From positions 62,001 through 126,000 of the forward strand of contig NZ_BAMV01000017.1 in assembly GCF_000963925.1 (NCBI RefSeq): a DNA stretch of 64,000 nt, in the 5' to 3' direction. The notes under the pieces were generated by a model that searched no databases, had not been told where the DNA came from, and saw only the letters and a list, made by a program, of their open reading frames with translations. Below are positions 9,210 to 19,505 of this stretch, one piece after another; position 1 is the stretch's first letter; each line of letters opens with the position of its first letter. A program made the position numbers and the translations under genes. The DNA is from Acetobacter cibinongensis (lineage in GTDB: Bacteria; Pseudomonadota; Alphaproteobacteria; Acetobacterales; Acetobacteraceae).

Positions 9210-11933
9210 TTAAACCAGACGGCCGTGACAATGCTTGTATTTTAAACCCGAGCCGCAGGGGCATGCCGCATTCCGTGGCGTTTCGCCCCAGCTTGACGGG
9301 TCATCCGGCATAATGGCGCTGCCACCAATAGGTGTTGCCATTGCCGGGTCTGCTCCCGGAGAAAGCCCCGGCCCTGGTTCGGACTGAAAGCCCGGAATGT
9401 CAGGGTTGGCATGAATTTCTGCCGTGTCTTCAAACGGATTAACCGTACCCGGCGGAGCAACCTCCACCCGGGCAACCAGTGTCACCACACGCTCGCGCAT
9501 TTCTTCCAGCATCAGCGTAAAGAGCTGGAAGGCTTCATGCTTGTATTCGTTCAGCGGGTCTTTCTGGCCATATGCCCGCAAACCAATACCCTGACGCAGT
9601 TGGTCAAGAACATGCAGGTGCTCTTTCCAAACCGCATCATAGGTGGTCATGAGCACCTGTTTCTCAATAAAGCGCATCAGATCCGGGCCAATATTGGCAG
9701 CCCGAGCGGCCTGTGCCTGCGTAGCGGCTTCACCAATACGGTGAGCAACCTGCTCCGCATCCATACCATCTTCCTGCGCCCATTCCGCAATGGGCAGTTC
9801 CAGTGCCAGAGCTTTATGCACGGCTTCTGTAAGGCCCTGAACATCCCATTGTTCTGCAAAGGATTTTTCAGGAATGTGGCGCGCAACCATGCTGTCAACC
9901 ACATCATCCATCGCTTCGCCAACAATGGAGGAGACATCTTCCATCGCCATATATTCACGGCGCTGGGCATAGACTTCCTTACGCTGATCGTTCATGACAT
10001 CGTCATATTTCAGCGTGTTTTTGCGCATGTCGAAGTTACGGGCTTCAACTTTTTTCTGCGCGCGCTCAAGCGCCTTGCTCAGCCACGGGTGAACAATGGC
10101 CTCACCGTCCTTCATGCCCATTTTCTGGAACATGGAGCTCATGCGGTCGGACCCGAAAATACGCATCAGGTCATCTTGCAGGGAGATAAAGAAGCGGGAA
10201 TTACCAGGATCACCCTGACGCCCTGCGCGGCCACGGAGCTGGTTATCAATGCGGCGGCTCTCATGCCGTTCCGTCCCAATAACGTACAGACCGCCAGCCT
10301 GCTTCACAATCTCATGGTCGCGGGCTACGCGCTCCCGAATCCCCTGCTCAATAGCGGCGTATTCTGCCGGGTCTTCAACGCCTTCGGTCTGCTGGGCAAT
10401 CAGCATATCCGTATTGCCGCCCAGTTTAATGTCGGTCCCACGGCCAGCCATGTTCGTGGCAATGGTAATAGCGCCCGGAGCACCCGCCTGCGCCACAATC
10501 TTGGCTTCCATTTCATGGAAACGCGCATTGAGCACGTTGTGGGGCACACCTTCCCGATTAAGCAGTTCGGACAGGGCCTCGCTTTTTTCAATGGATGTTG
10601 TGCCAACCAGAATAGGCTGGTTGCGTGTGTGCACATCCTTGATAAGGCGCACGACGGCGGCAAATTTCTCTGCTTCCGTCAGATAGATTTCGTCGTCTTC
10701 GTCTTTACGGGCAATCGGACGGTTGGTGGGAATTTCCACCACATCCAGCTTGTAAATTTCCGCAAACTCATCGGCCTCGGTCATGGCCGTGCCGGTCATG
10801 CCAGACAGCTTGGGGTAAAGGCGGAAGAAATTCTGGAAGGTAATAGACGCCAGTGTCTGGTTTTCCTGCTGGACCTCCACATGCTCTTTTGCTTCCAGCG
10901 CCTGATGCAGACCGTCTGAATAACGGCGGCCTTCCATCATACGGCCCGTGAATTCATCAATGATGATCACCTTGCCGCCACGTACAATGTAGTCCACATC
11001 CCGGGAGAAGAGCGTGTGGGCCCGTACAGACTGCTGAACATGGTGCACAACGGCTACGTGGTTCAGGTCATAAAGCCCGCCATCGTCCAGCACGCCAGCG
11101 TCACGCAGCATGGTCTCAACAGTGTCAGACCCGGTGTCAGTCAGGACAACACTGCGGAATTTTTCGTCTTTTTCGTAAGTGGCCGGATCCTGCACCAGTC
11201 GGGCCACCACTTCGTCCACCGCCCGGTACAGGTCTGAACTGTCTTCAGCGGGGCCAGAAATAATCAGCGGGGTCCGGGCTTCGTCAATCAGGATGGAGTC
11301 CACTTCGTCCACAATGGCGTGGTAGAAGGGGCGCTGTACCATCTCTTCAAGGCGATATTTCATGTTATCGCGCAGATAGTCGAAGCCGAATTCGTTATTG
11401 GTGCCGTAGGTAATATCGGCTGCATAGGCTTCACGCCGGGCGTCATCTGGCATGTTGGGCACAATTACGCCAGTGCTCAGCCCCAGAAACGCGTACAGCT
11501 TGCTCATCTCACCAGCGTCACGCGCGGCAAGATAGTCGTTGACTGTCACAACGTGCACGCCCTTGCCAGCAAGAGCGCTCAAATACACAGCCAGTGTTGC
11601 CACCAGCGTCTTGCCCTCACCGGTCCGCATTTCTGCAATACGGCCAGCGTGCATTACCATGCCGCCAATAAGCTGCACGTCAAAATGGCGCATTCCCAGC
11701 ACACGGCGGGAGGCCTCACGCGCTACGGCAAAGGCTTCTGGCAAAATCTGGTCAAGGGTCTGGCCTTGCGCCAACCTTCCCCGGAACTCCACGGTTTTGG
11801 CAGCCAGAGCAGCATCGTCCAACGCCTGCATCTGGGGTTCAAGGGCGTTGATTTCCGGCACGCGGCGCTGGAACATCTTGAGCGTCCGGTCATTGGCGGT
11901 GCCGAACAGGGCGCGGACGAAGCTTGCGAGCAT
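9210..11933 (-). CDS. secA: Preprotein translocase ATPase SecA
   Basis: 907 residues, normal length. Walker A MRTGEGKT (about 102-109) and the DEVD box in [18 protein letters not shown] are present. The preprotein cross-linking domain, helicase motif RGTDI and the C-terminal zinc-binding SEC-C tail [13 protein letters not shown] (which binds SecB) are also intact. SecA drives post-translational export through SecYEG. It stands alone, 238 bp from the divergent parvulin gene, a fitting neighbour because the parvulin folds exported proteins. Confidence 0.98.
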   Translation of the reverse strand: MLASFVRALFGTANDRTLKMFQRRVPEINALEPQMQALDDAALAAKTVEFRGRLAQGQTLDQILPEAFAVAREASRRVLGMRHFDVQLIGGMVMHAGRIAEMRTGEGKTLVATLAVYLSALAGKGVHVVTVNDYLAARDAGEMSKLYAFLGLSTGVIVPNMPDDARREAYAADITYGTNNEFGFDYLRDNMKYRLEEMVQRPFYHAIVDEVDSILIDEARTPLIISGPAEDSSDLYRAVDEVVARLVQDPATYEKDEKFRSVVLTDTGSDTVETMLRDAGVLDDGGLYDLNHVAVVHHVQQSVRAHTLFSRDVDYIVRGGKVIIIDEFTGRMMEGRRYSDGLHQALEAKEHVEVQQENQTLASITFQNFFRLYPKLSGMTGTAMTEADEFAEIYKLDVVEIPTNRPIARKDEDDEIYLTEAEKFAAVVRLIKDVHTRNQPILVGTTSIEKSEALSELLNREGVPHNVLNARFHEMEAKIVAQAGAPGAITIATNMAGRGTDIKLGGNTDMLIAQQTEGVEDPAEYAAIEQGIRERVARDHEIVKQAGGLYVIGTERHESRRIDNQLRGRAGRQGDPGNSRFFISLQDDLMRIFGSDRMSSMFQKMGMKDGEAIVHPWLSKALERAQKKVEARNFDMRKNTLKYDDVMNDQRKEVYAQRREYMAMEDVSSIVGEAMDDVVDSMVARHIPEKSFAEQWDVQGLTEAVHKALALELPIAEWAQEDGMDAEQVAHRIGEAATQAQAARAANIGPDLMRFIEKQVLMTTYDAVWKEHLHVLDQLRQGIGLRAYGQKDPLNEYKHEAFQLFTLMLEEMRERVVTLVARVEVAPPGTVNPFEDTAEIHANPDIPGFQSEPGPGLSPGADPAMATPIGGSAIMPDDPSSWGETPRNAACPCGSGLKYKHCHGRLV

Positions 11934-12103
11934 GAAAACCTTTCCAGAACAATGCGCGGCCCATACCGCATTCCCCCCGGAACCAGACCGGCAGAAATCG
12001 GACGGGGTATCAGCATGGCGTGGCTTGGGTGCAAAATAGGACCGGGGCCGCTTGCGGTCAACCGAGCAGCCCTGTTTCTTGTTGAACAGACCCCCAAGAG
12101 GGC

Positions 12104-12132
12104 TTGCAGGCCTGGATAGGCTCCTTCATAGA
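12104..12132 (+). promoter_or_regulatory. Candidate sigma70-type promoter of the parvulin gene
   Basis: TTGCAG (12104-12109), a 17-bp spacer and CATAGA (12127-12132), about 40 bp upstream of the ATG at 12172. The -10 box matches consensus only partly. Confidence 0.3.
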
Positions 12133-12171
12133 TGGAACTACTGTTTTTATCCTTGCTTAAGGTTTGTCCTC

Positions 12172-13113
12172 ATGCGGTTTACCAAACAGGCCCTTGCTGT
12201 TGCTGCAACGGCCCTGCTTGCTTCTACAGCTCTTTCTGTCAGCTCTTTCGCAGCACCGGCTGCGCCTGCAACCGCTCCGGCCCCGGCCGCAGCACCAGAA
12301 AAGCCCGTTGACCCGAACACGGTTGTGGCAACCGTCAATGGTGAAAAAATCACTGTTGCTGATGCACAGGACGCTCTGGCAAACCTGCCACCGCAGATGC
12401 GCCAGCTGCCACCCAACATGATCTTCCCGATGCTGATCAACCAGTTGGCTGACCAGAAAGCCATTCAGATCGTTGCCCGCAAGGAAGGTCTGGACAAGAC
12501 GGCTGACGTCAAGAAAATGATGGAAGCGGCTTCTGTCAACGCGCTACAGAATGCCTGGCTGTCCAAGCAGGTCACGCCGCAGCTAACCGATGCTGCCATC
12601 CAGCAATATTATCAGGAAAACTACGCTGGCAAGCCACCAGAGCAGGAAGTGCACGCACGCCATATTCTGGTTAAAACCGAAGCCGAAGCCAACGATGTCA
12701 TCAAAAAGCTGAAAGCTGGCGCTGACTTCGCCAAACTGGCTGCTGAAGTGTCTACCGACACCGGAAGCGCCAAACAGAATGGTGGCGATCTGGGCTGGTT
12801 CAAGAAAGATGACATGATCCCGGCTTTCTCCACTGCCGCATTTGGCATGAAGAAGGGTGAAGTCAGCAGCGCCCCAGTAAAAAGCCAGTACGGCTTCCAT
12901 GTCATTCAGGTGCTGGATACCCGGACCGATCCCATCCCGTCTCTGGACAGCGTGAAGGACAAGATCCGTCAGGCCCTGATCCAGAAATATGTGCGTGAAG
13001 CCGTTGGCAAAGCCACAAGCACTGTCAAAATTGTGCGCTTTGACCCCACCACAGGCAAACAACTGCCAGACGCACCGGCAGCCGGCGCACCAACAGCGCC
13101 AGCCAAAAAGTAA
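12172..13113 (+). CDS. Periplasmic peptidyl-prolyl isomerase, parvulin (PpiC/SurA-like) family
   Basis: 313 residues. A signal peptide (MRF-K n-region, alanine-rich core, cleavage near SSFAAPAAP) is followed by an Ala/Pro linker. An N-terminal SurA-like helical domain (about 45-150) precedes one parvulin domain beginning EVHARHILVKTEAEA and containing GGDLGWFKKDDMIPAF and YGFHVIQV. It probably assists outer-membrane and periplasmic protein folding. ATG 12172 was chosen over a start 40 codons upstream because it begins at the signal peptide. It has only one parvulin domain, so it is PrsA/PpiD-like rather than full SurA. Confidence 0.9.
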   Translation: MRFTKQALAVAATALLASTALSVSSFAAPAAPATAPAPAAAPEKPVDPNTVVATVNGEKITVADAQDALANLPPQMRQLPPNMIFPMLINQLADQKAIQIVARKEGLDKTADVKKMMEAASVNALQNAWLSKQVTPQLTDAAIQQYYQENYAGKPPEQEVHARHILVKTEAEANDVIKKLKAGADFAKLAAEVSTDTGSAKQNGGDLGWFKKDDMIPAFSTAAFGMKKGEVSSAPVKSQYGFHVIQVLDTRTDPIPSLDSVKDKIRQALIQKYVREAVGKATSTVKIVRFDPTTGKQLPDAPAAGAPTAPAKK

Positions 13114-13147
13114 GTTTTCGTCTTTTCTCTTTTTGTCTTCTTTTCAG

Positions 13148-13170
13148 CCCGCCATGTTCTGCATGGCGGG
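13148..13170 (+). terminator. Hairpin after the parvulin gene
   Basis: Perfect 9-bp stem CCCGCCATG/CATGGCGGG with a 5-nt loop. It is followed by a poor T tract (TCTGCCGCTTT). It sits between the parvulin gene and argJ and is probably a weak terminator. Confidence 0.5.
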
Positions 13171-13195
13171 TCTGCCGCTTTAAGGACATTGCGTT

Positions 13196-14443
13196 ATGGC
13201 GCACGCTCTTCCCGTCTCTCCTCTTGCCCGGCCGTTGCCTGAGCTTGGTGTTATTCGTGGGGTGCGCCTTGGCGCGGCTGAAGCTGGCATTCGCTACAAA
13301 GGCCGGACAGACCTTGTTCTTGCCGAATTTGCGCCCGGTACAACTGTTGCGGGTGTTTTCACGCAATCAAAATGCCCCGGCGCACCAGTTGACTGGTGCC
13401 GCGCAGCACTACCCCACGGGCTGGCCGGTGCACTGGTTGTCAACGCTGGCAACGCCAATGTGTTTACTGGCCGCGCGGGACATCAGACCTGTCAGGCCAC
13501 AGCAGAAGCTGCTGCCAAACTGGCAGGCTGCCCCCTGAACACTGTCTACCTTGCCTCCACCGGCGTTATTGGTGAAATTCTGCCGCATGAACGGCTGACA
13601 GCCGCCCTCCCCGCCCTGCATGACTCCTTGAGTGAAACAGGTTGGGAAGCTGCTGCCCGTGGCATCATGACCACGGATACCTTCCCCAAGGCCGCCATCC
13701 GCACAGCAACCCTGAACGGCACCACTGTCACCATTCAGGGTATTGCCAAGGGGAGCGGGATGGTGGCTCCGGACATGGCCACTATGCTGGCATTTGTTGC
13801 AACGGATGCCGCCCTGCCAGCCCCCGTGCTACAAAGCCTGCTGTCAGAGCAGACCAAAACAACCTTCAATTGCATTACGGTTGATTCTGACACCTCAACC
13901 TCAGACATGTTGCTGCTGTTTGCGACAGGGGCCGCACAGAACCCTACCGTAGCCGCAGACTGTGATGCTCTGACCGACCCTACGTTAGGCGCTTTCCGGG
14001 CCGCCCTGCACGCAGTGCTGCGGGATCTGGCCCTGCTGGTCATCCGCGATGGCGAGGGCGCCACCAAGCTGATGAGCATTCAGGTTTCCGGGGCTGTCTC
14101 CAACGACTCCGCGCACAAGGTCGCCATGGCCATCGGCAATTCTCCGCTGGTCAAAACGGCTATTGCCGGGGAAGACGCCAACTGGGGCCGGGTTGTCATG
14201 GCTGTTGGCAAATGCGGTGAACCTGCTGACCGTGACACCCTGTCCGTCTCCATTGGCGGCGTGTGCATTGCCCGCAACGGCACTGTGGTGACGGGGTATG
14301 ATGAAACCCCGGTTGTAGCCCACATGAAGGGTCAGGACATTGATATTGCCGTTGACCTCGGCCTTGGTTCCGGCACAGCACAGATCTGGAGCTGTGACCT
14401 CACCCACGGTTATATTGACATCAATGGATCCTATCGCAGTTAA
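13196..14443 (+). CDS. argJ: Bifunctional glutamate N-acetyltransferase / ornithine acetyltransferase ArgJ
   Basis: 415 residues, full family length. The autocleavage site is KGSGMVAPDMATMLAF with nucleophile Thr196, so the protein should split into an alpha chain (1-195) and a beta chain (196-415). ArgJ recycles the acetyl group from N-acetylornithine to glutamate in arginine biosynthesis. Whether it also uses acetyl-CoA cannot be read from sequence. An AAGGA ribosome site precedes the ATG. Confidence 0.95.
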   Translation: MAHALPVSPLARPLPELGVIRGVRLGAAEAGIRYKGRTDLVLAEFAPGTTVAGVFTQSKCPGAPVDWCRAALPHGLAGALVVNAGNANVFTGRAGHQTCQATAEAAAKLAGCPLNTVYLASTGVIGEILPHERLTAALPALHDSLSETGWEAAARGIMTTDTFPKAAIRTATLNGTTVTIQGIAKGSGMVAPDMATMLAFVATDAALPAPVLQSLLSEQTKTTFNCITVDSDTSTSDMLLLFATGAAQNPTVAADCDALTDPTLGAFRAALHAVLRDLALLVIRDGEGATKLMSIQVSGAVSNDSAHKVAMAIGNSPLVKTAIAGEDANWGRVVMAVGKCGEPADRDTLSVSIGGVCIARNGTVVTGYDETPVVAHMKGQDIDIAVDLGLGSGTAQIWSCDLTHGYIDINGSYRS

Positions 14444-14501
14444 TCTCAGCACACAGGCAGAACGCCTGCTCCAGAAACCGGCACGGTAAGGAAATACGCT
14501 T

Positions 14502-15134
14502 ATGTCTACTCCCCTTCCCCCCGGCTGGGGCGGCCCGGCTACACCGCAGGGTGGCTTTTCCCAAAGCTCTCAAACCGGCTTCAACCAGCCTGTCTGGGTT
14601 TATGCCGGGTTCTGGTGGCGGCTTTGGGCGTTTGTGATCGATTCCATTATTCTCAGTATTTTTAATGGCGTTCTGGCGTTTTTCCTCCTCCCCACCTTTC
14701 GGGTTGATTGGGAGGAAACTCCCATTCCGGATGCCTCTGGTCAGACCATGGACGTGGTCGATATTGCCAACTTCCAGCCAGATACCATCTCCGTACTTAT
14801 TCCCCATATTCATGCCGGGAACTGGCATGGCCCGAGCCTGCTTCTGGCTTTGGTGCCTGCGCTGTATTTTATTCTGTTTGAATCGTCCGTGTACCGCGCA
14901 ACGCCGGGCAAACGCCTGTGCAATCTGGAAGTTGTCACAACGCAGGGTGAACGCCTGTCGCTTGGGCGGGCTGCTGCCCGGTTTGCCATCAAGGCTCTTA
15001 TCTCGTTCCCGTTCCTGTATATCGGCGTGATCATTATCGCCTTCACCCAGCACAAACAGGCACTCCATGACCTGCTGACAAACACGCTGGTCGTGCGCGC
15101 TGAAAAAAGCCAGACAGTCACATTCAAACGCTGA
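14502..15134 (+). CDS. RDD-family membrane protein
   Basis: 210 residues. A Gly/Pro/Gln-rich N-terminus precedes the domain start FWWRLWAFVIDSII (the Arg...Asp that names RDD). A large polar loop and two further hydrophobic segments follow (about 105-130 and about 160-185), with GKRLCNLEVV before the last. RDD proteins are inner-membrane proteins of mostly unknown function, and some relate to ion transport. An AAGGAAA ribosome site lies upstream. Confidence 0.82.
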   Translation: MSTPLPPGWGGPATPQGGFSQSSQTGFNQPVWVYAGFWWRLWAFVIDSIILSIFNGVLAFFLLPTFRVDWEETPIPDASGQTMDVVDIANFQPDTISVLIPHIHAGNWHGPSLLLALVPALYFILFESSVYRATPGKRLCNLEVVTTQGERLSLGRAAARFAIKALISFPFLYIGVIIIAFTQHKQALHDLLTNTLVVRAEKSQTVTFKR

Positions 15135-15166
15135 CAAACAGCCCCCTCCGGACCCACTGCCTCTCC

Positions 15167-15184
15167 CCCGGTCGCAAGACCGGG
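15167..15184 (+). terminator. Hairpin after the RDD gene
   Basis: Seven-bp stem CCCGGTC/GACCGGG closed by a GCAA (GNRA) tetraloop. No T tract follows, so it may be an mRNA-stabilising hairpin or a weak terminator. Confidence 0.4.
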
Positions 15185-15286
15185 CCTTGATGCCGCCGAA
15201 TTTGCCCCTTACGCTTGCACGCAAAGACTGGGCGTTTTAACGCCCTTGTTCACTCTTATTGCGTTACAAAAAGGATACGGCACACC

Positions 15287-17809
15287 ATGGCGGCAGATAG
15301 CCAGGACAGGGTTTTGCCCAAACACCCGCTCGCACACTCTGGTAAACGGGCATTTCTCTCCTTGTTATTTATGGTCATGCTTGTGGTGGGGGCTTTTATA
15401 GCCCCGCCCGGTAGCGCATGGGCAGAGGGCACGGCAAACGCAACAGCCGCAGCCCCCGCCTTAAGTCAGCAGGATGCCCAGCAGCTTTTAAGTGTTCTCA
15501 ACGACCCCAAAAAGCGGGCAGATTTTACCAATACCCTGTCCCTTATGGCAAAGGGCCTGCCCACGGCAGCCCCACCCAAAGCCGCCACTGCCGCCCCGGA
15601 GGTCGTGGATAGCGACATCCATACAGAACTTGATGGGCTTTCTGACACCGCCCACCATTATGTTGCAAACTTTGCCAGCCTTTTTAAGGATCTGGGGTTC
15701 GTTGGGTCTTGGTTCCATACGCAAATCAGCAATCCGGATACCCGCAAAACGCTGATTGATGCGTTCAGCCGTGCGTTCCTGATCCTTGGTTTTGCCTTGG
15801 TCATAGAGCGTGCTGCCAGCCTGTTCCTCAAGAAGCCACTTACCCACGTAACCGCTTTAGCTGAAGCCCGCGAACGCAAGCGGCAGGCAGCTGAAGCTGT
15901 GGAAACAGTCGCGGCAGCCACGTCCACCCCGGATACGGATAATACCGAGACACGCGCTAACGACCAGCGCCGCCGCAACCAGGTCATGTATTACCTGGTG
16001 CGTGTGCCTTACAACATGATGCACTTTCTTCTGAAATTGCTGCCTGTTGTGACCGTGTTTGTTCTTGGCTATCTGGGCGCAGAGTTTCTGACCAAAACAC
16101 CTCAGGCCCGCACAGTCACACTCACCCTGACCAATGCCTATATTATTGCTCGTGGCCTGTATCTGCTGGTTGAAACAGCACTTGCCCCCCGCTCCCCCGC
16201 CATTCGGCTTGTTCCGGCAACTGACCCCACGGCACGTATGCTCACGCGCTGGTGGAACGTTCTGGTTGCAGCGCCCTCGCTGATCGTGTGTCTGTCCACT
16301 CTGGGGAGTGAGTTCAACCTTGCCCCGCGCGGAACAGAGGCCATTTTGCGTGCCGTTATTCTGGTCCAGCATCTGATTATAGCGGCCTTCATCTGGCGTC
16401 TGCGGCACATCGTGGCGCGCGCCCTTCAGCCCTCCGCAGCCCTCCGCGCTCATGCTTTCTGGGCCTTTGTTGGCACAATGGCGCGCTTCTGGTGGATTCC
16501 GGTGCTGTTTCTGGACATTGCGTTGTGGTTTGTCTGGGCTGCCCACCTGAAGGGCGGCTACCAGTGGATTTTGCACGGCACTATTCTGACACTGGTCTGC
16601 CTGGTCGTCTCACGGCTTATCGCTGTTCTGCTCTATGGCTTGCAGGACCATTTGTTCCGTGTGTCTGACGCTGTAGAGGCTGAGTATCCCGGCCTGCAAA
16701 AACGGGCGGATTTTTACTATCCAGCCGTACGCCGCATCCTGACCATTTTTATCGTATTCGTAACCGCTGTCTGCATCGCCCAAAGCTGGAGCCTGCCGAC
16801 CTTCTACTTCTTCACCAAGAACCCTCTGGGTGAACGGATTGTCAGCGCAGCACTTATCCTGACCATTGGCCTCGCCATTGCCTCTGTCGCGTGGGAGGTC
16901 ATAAACGGCGCGCTTAACAAACAGATTGATCGTTACACCTCGTCTGCTCAGGCGGCCCGCGCCACGCGCCTGCGGACCATTCTGCCCATCATCCGCACGG
17001 TTCTGCTGGTCATTATCGTGATCATAGTCGCCGTCACCACCCTTTCGCAGATTGGCATTAACGTCACCCCGCTGCTAACCGGTGCCGGTATTCTTGGTGT
17101 GGGTCTGTCCTTCGGCTCCCAAAGTCTGTGGAAAGACGTGATCACCGGCTTCTTCATGCTGGCGGAAGATGCCATTCAGGTAGGGGACTGGGTTACAACC
17201 AGCGGCGTCTCCGGCACGGTCGAGCATCTGTCCATCCGTACCTTGCGCGTGCGCTCGATTGACGGTGACCTGCACATTATCCCGTTCTCATCCGTGACCT
17301 CCATTGCCAATACGGGCAAGGGCTTCAACCAGATCATTGTGCGCCAGACGCTTGACCTGAGCGAAGATACCAGCCGCGTTGCCAGCATCATGGAAGGCGT
17401 GGTGAAGGAAATGCGGACAGAAGATGCCTTCAAGCACATGATCTATTCCGACTATACAGATCTGGGCGTTGATTGCAGTGACAGCAACGGGGCCGTGATG
17501 GTCGGGGCAATCCGTACCGCCCCCATGATGAAGTGGAAGGTTCAGCGCGAATTTTACCGCCGTCTTGCCCACCGTCTGGTGAAAGAGGGCGTCAAATTCT
17601 ATACGCCGACCTCTTACTCCACCACACCACCGGGCAACGCCATGCATTTTGCGCTGGATGCCATGCCTGATGCCCTGATGCCCCAGCCAGCCACAGCTCA
17701 GTCTCTGTCTTCCGCACAGCCGGAAACAGAAGCTGGTTCAGAGGCACCAAAGCCCTCACCCACCCACTCCGGCCACACAGGCCCGGCCAAAGGTCCATCT
17801 CATGGCTGA
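15287..17809 (+). CDS. Large MscS-type mechanosensitive channel
   Basis: 840 residues, much larger than E. coli MscS (about 290). An N-terminal hydrophobic leader and an Ala-rich periplasmic domain lead into numerous transmembrane helices (about 150-600). The pore helix and beta domain lie near residues 600-700 and include GAGILGVGLSFGSQSLWKD and VGDWVTTSGVSGTV. A C-terminal Ser/Thr/Pro-rich tail ends the protein. This matches the extended MscK/YbdG/MscM class that releases solutes on hypo-osmotic shock. ATG 15287 follows AAAAGGAT, and the longer upstream frame lacks a ribosome site. It overlaps the next gene by 8 bp. Confidence 0.88.
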   Translation: MAADSQDRVLPKHPLAHSGKRAFLSLLFMVMLVVGAFIAPPGSAWAEGTANATAAAPALSQQDAQQLLSVLNDPKKRADFTNTLSLMAKGLPTAAPPKAATAAPEVVDSDIHTELDGLSDTAHHYVANFASLFKDLGFVGSWFHTQISNPDTRKTLIDAFSRAFLILGFALVIERAASLFLKKPLTHVTALAEARERKRQAAEAVETVAAATSTPDTDNTETRANDQRRRNQVMYYLVRVPYNMMHFLLKLLPVVTVFVLGYLGAEFLTKTPQARTVTLTLTNAYIIARGLYLLVETALAPRSPAIRLVPATDPTARMLTRWWNVLVAAPSLIVCLSTLGSEFNLAPRGTEAILRAVILVQHLIIAAFIWRLRHIVARALQPSAALRAHAFWAFVGTMARFWWIPVLFLDIALWFVWAAHLKGGYQWILHGTILTLVCLVVSRLIAVLLYGLQDHLFRVSDAVEAEYPGLQKRADFYYPAVRRILTIFIVFVTAVCIAQSWSLPTFYFFTKNPLGERIVSAALILTIGLAIASVAWEVINGALNKQIDRYTSSAQAARATRLRTILPIIRTVLLVIIVIIVAVTTLSQIGINVTPLLTGAGILGVGLSFGSQSLWKDVITGFFMLAEDAIQVGDWVTTSGVSGTVEHLSIRTLRVRSIDGDLHIIPFSSVTSIANTGKGFNQIIVRQTLDLSEDTSRVASIMEGVVKEMRTEDAFKHMIYSDYTDLGVDCSDSNGAVMVGAIRTAPMMKWKVQREFYRRLAHRLVKEGVKFYTPTSYSTTPPGNAMHFALDAMPDALMPQPATAQSLSSAQPETEAGSEAPKPSPTHSGHTGPAKGPSHG

Positions 17810-18548
17810 TCCCTTGGATTCCTACACCACACAGCGTCTGGCAGACCTTGAAAAACCCCTGACCGAGCAGGGGTTTGCCTATGAGCCCGCACAGGCCATG
17901 CGCCCGTTGCTGGACGCTTACGGTCTGGAGCGATGGGACGAGTTTGCGGAAAGCTGGAACCATCTGGGTGTTGACCGTTTCATGGCGGATGGGGGGCGTT
18001 ACCGCCGCCGCCGCTATGCCACGTTCTCCCTGACGGACCAGCAGGTTACGCGCAAACCGCACCAACCGCATTATCAAAGCCGGGACTATAATACGCTGAA
18101 TGGCGGCATTGAGCGGTGGTTCAAACCCGTTGCCCCAGATATTGGCGCTCACCCGGCCCTTCTGGCTGTGCTGCGCCTGATGAACCGCATGGCAACCGAC
18201 CTGACGCCTGAGGCACAGCGCCCGCAGGCATGGCACGCAGAAATTCATCAGTTCCGTATTGAACCCAGTCCGGACGCCGCGGGCCAACCCACCCCTGAGG
18301 GCCTGCACCGGGACGGTGTGGACTGGGTCTGCGTTGTAATGGTGGACCGTGAAAATATTGCGAGCGGTGAGACCACTATCCACGACCTCAACCGCGCTCC
18401 GGTTGGCAGCTTTACGCTGGCACAACCGATGGATACGGCTTTTGTGAATGACAGCCGCGTCTATCACGGCGTAACGCCGGTAACCCCCATGGACCCTACA
18501 CGCCCTGCCCACAGGGATGTGCTGGTGGTTACCCTCCGGCACGAATAA
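17802..18548 (+). CDS. 2-oxoglutarate/Fe(II)-dependent dioxygenase, 2OG-Fe_Oxy_2 type
   Basis: 248 residues. Iron ligands are visible as H169-x-D171 (LHRDGVDW) and the distal H222 (RVYHGVTPV). The downstream Arg in RPAHRDVLVVTLRH is the probable 2-oxoglutarate anchor. The family includes free-amino-acid hydroxylases, but the substrate here is unknown. It begins inside the last codons of the MscS-type gene (8-bp overlap), so the two are translationally coupled. A hydroxylated compatible solute released by the channel is an inference only. Confidence 0.82.
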   Translation: MADPLDSYTTQRLADLEKPLTEQGFAYEPAQAMRPLLDAYGLERWDEFAESWNHLGVDRFMADGGRYRRRRYATFSLTDQQVTRKPHQPHYQSRDYNTLNGGIERWFKPVAPDIGAHPALLAVLRLMNRMATDLTPEAQRPQAWHAEIHQFRIEPSPDAAGQPTPEGLHRDGVDWVCVVMVDRENIASGETTIHDLNRAPVGSFTLAQPMDTAFVNDSRVYHGVTPVTPMDPTRPAHRDVLVVTLRHE

Positions 18549-18552
18549 AAAA

Positions 18553-18581
18553 CGCGGGGAGAAGCCCAGCCTCTCCCCGCG
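18553..18581 (-). terminator. Terminator shared by convergent genes
   Basis: Ten-bp stem CGCGGGGAGA/TCTCCCCGCG. On the minus strand it is followed by TTTTTTATT, so it acts mainly for the small minus-strand gene at 18619-18897. It also lies 5 bp past the dioxygenase stop. Confidence 0.8.
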
Positions 18582-18618
18582 CACACCTTATCGCGGCACT
18601 ATCAATTTTTAGGCCCGG

Positions 18619-18897
18619 TCAGTACCCGGCATAAAAAACAGCATGAAGCCCCAGCGCCGCAAAACCAAAAACAAACACCATTGCGCCAACCATCTGGGCC
18701 ACTTCCTTCATACTCACATCCTGTTCATGCTCTGGGGCAATAGGCAACGGCTCTGCCGTTAGCGGCACAACCGGGTCGGGCAGTGCTGCGGCCTCGGTCT
18801 GCACTGCAACGTCGTGATAGGTTGCCTGCTCCGCCACGCTCGCGGACTCGTTCTGAGCGGGCAACGGTGCGTCATGTGATGAATTTGTTCCGCTCAT
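18619..18897 (-). CDS. Small tail-anchored membrane protein of unknown function
   Basis: 92 residues. About 60 polar residues rich in Ala, Pro and Glu precede one C-terminal membrane helix (about 68-90, AMVFVFGFAALGLHAVFYAGY), giving a C-tail-anchored topology. I recognise no family. It has its own terminator at 18553-18581 and lies divergent from the exported protein downstream. Composition is like its neighbours, which supports a real gene. Confidence 0.6.
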   Translation of the reverse strand: MSGTNSSHDAPLPAQNESASVAEQATYHDVAVQTEAAALPDPVVPLTAEPLPIAPEHEQDVSMKEVAQMVGAMVFVFGFAALGLHAVFYAGY

Positions 18898-19077
18898 GAC
18901 ACAACCCTTCCGTTTTTTGCAATGCTGACTTGTAATGCATACCTATCTGGTGATGCAAGTTCGGTGCGTCAAGAGGCGGCTACGGCAAAAACCTGACCCA
19001 TCTATTCCACCAAAGGGATAGACGCTGTGTAGCAAGACAGGCACATGATGGAAAAACACGTTCAGGAGTTTGCCTTC

Positions 19078-19500
19078 ATGAAATGCTTGCCTGCTCTTAC
19101 CCTTGCTGCGGCAATGGCTACGGTTGGTACCATGATACCTGTGGCATCACAGGCTGATACATCCCCCCATTCCGGCCCTGCACAGGCCACAGCCAGCACG
19201 CAATACCCCGTTCCCACGTTTGAAGGGGAATGGGCCATCATGGCGATGGACCCTGTCAAAGTTGCTGGTAATAGAGCCTTGGGCCCAGCGGCACGCCTTT
19301 TGGTAACGCTCCCTGACTCCTTGCAGAAAATTGTTGGCCAGAACCATTTCAGCCTATCCCGGCAGTCTGGTTCAGCCTGGCAGGGCAAGCAGGATGATCT
19401 GACCGTTACTTTCAAGCTGGTTTCTGAAAACAGCGCTGAATTGCACATCAGCGGCAAAGAGAACCACAAGCTCGACCTGCCCCTCTACCGGAACAACTAA
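19078..19500 (+). CDS. Small exported protein of unknown function
   Basis: 140 residues with a signal peptide (MKCLP start, alanine-rich core, cleavage near SQADTSP at about 26). A Trp- and Lys-containing mature domain of about 115 residues has alternating beta-like segments. No family recognised. ATG 19078 is chosen because AGGAG lies 10 bp upstream and the signal peptide starts there, although an in-frame ATG exists at 19045. A strong terminator follows 5 bp after the stop, so it is monocistronic. Confidence 0.65.
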   Translation: MKCLPALTLAAAMATVGTMIPVASQADTSPHSGPAQATASTQYPVPTFEGEWAIMAMDPVKVAGNRALGPAARLLVTLPDSLQKIVGQNHFSLSRQSGSAWQGKQDDLTVTFKLVSENSAELHISGKENHKLDLPLYRNN

Positions 19501-19505
19501 AGCGT

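Noticed and set aside
9411-10919. 502-codon plus-strand frame
   Set aside because: Complete antisense shadow of secA, which has all family motifs.
11319-12119. 266-codon plus-strand frame
   Set aside because: Antisense to the N-terminal part of secA.
17592-18584. 330-codon minus-strand frame
   Set aside because: Antisense to the 2OG-Fe dioxygenase, whose metal ligands are intact.
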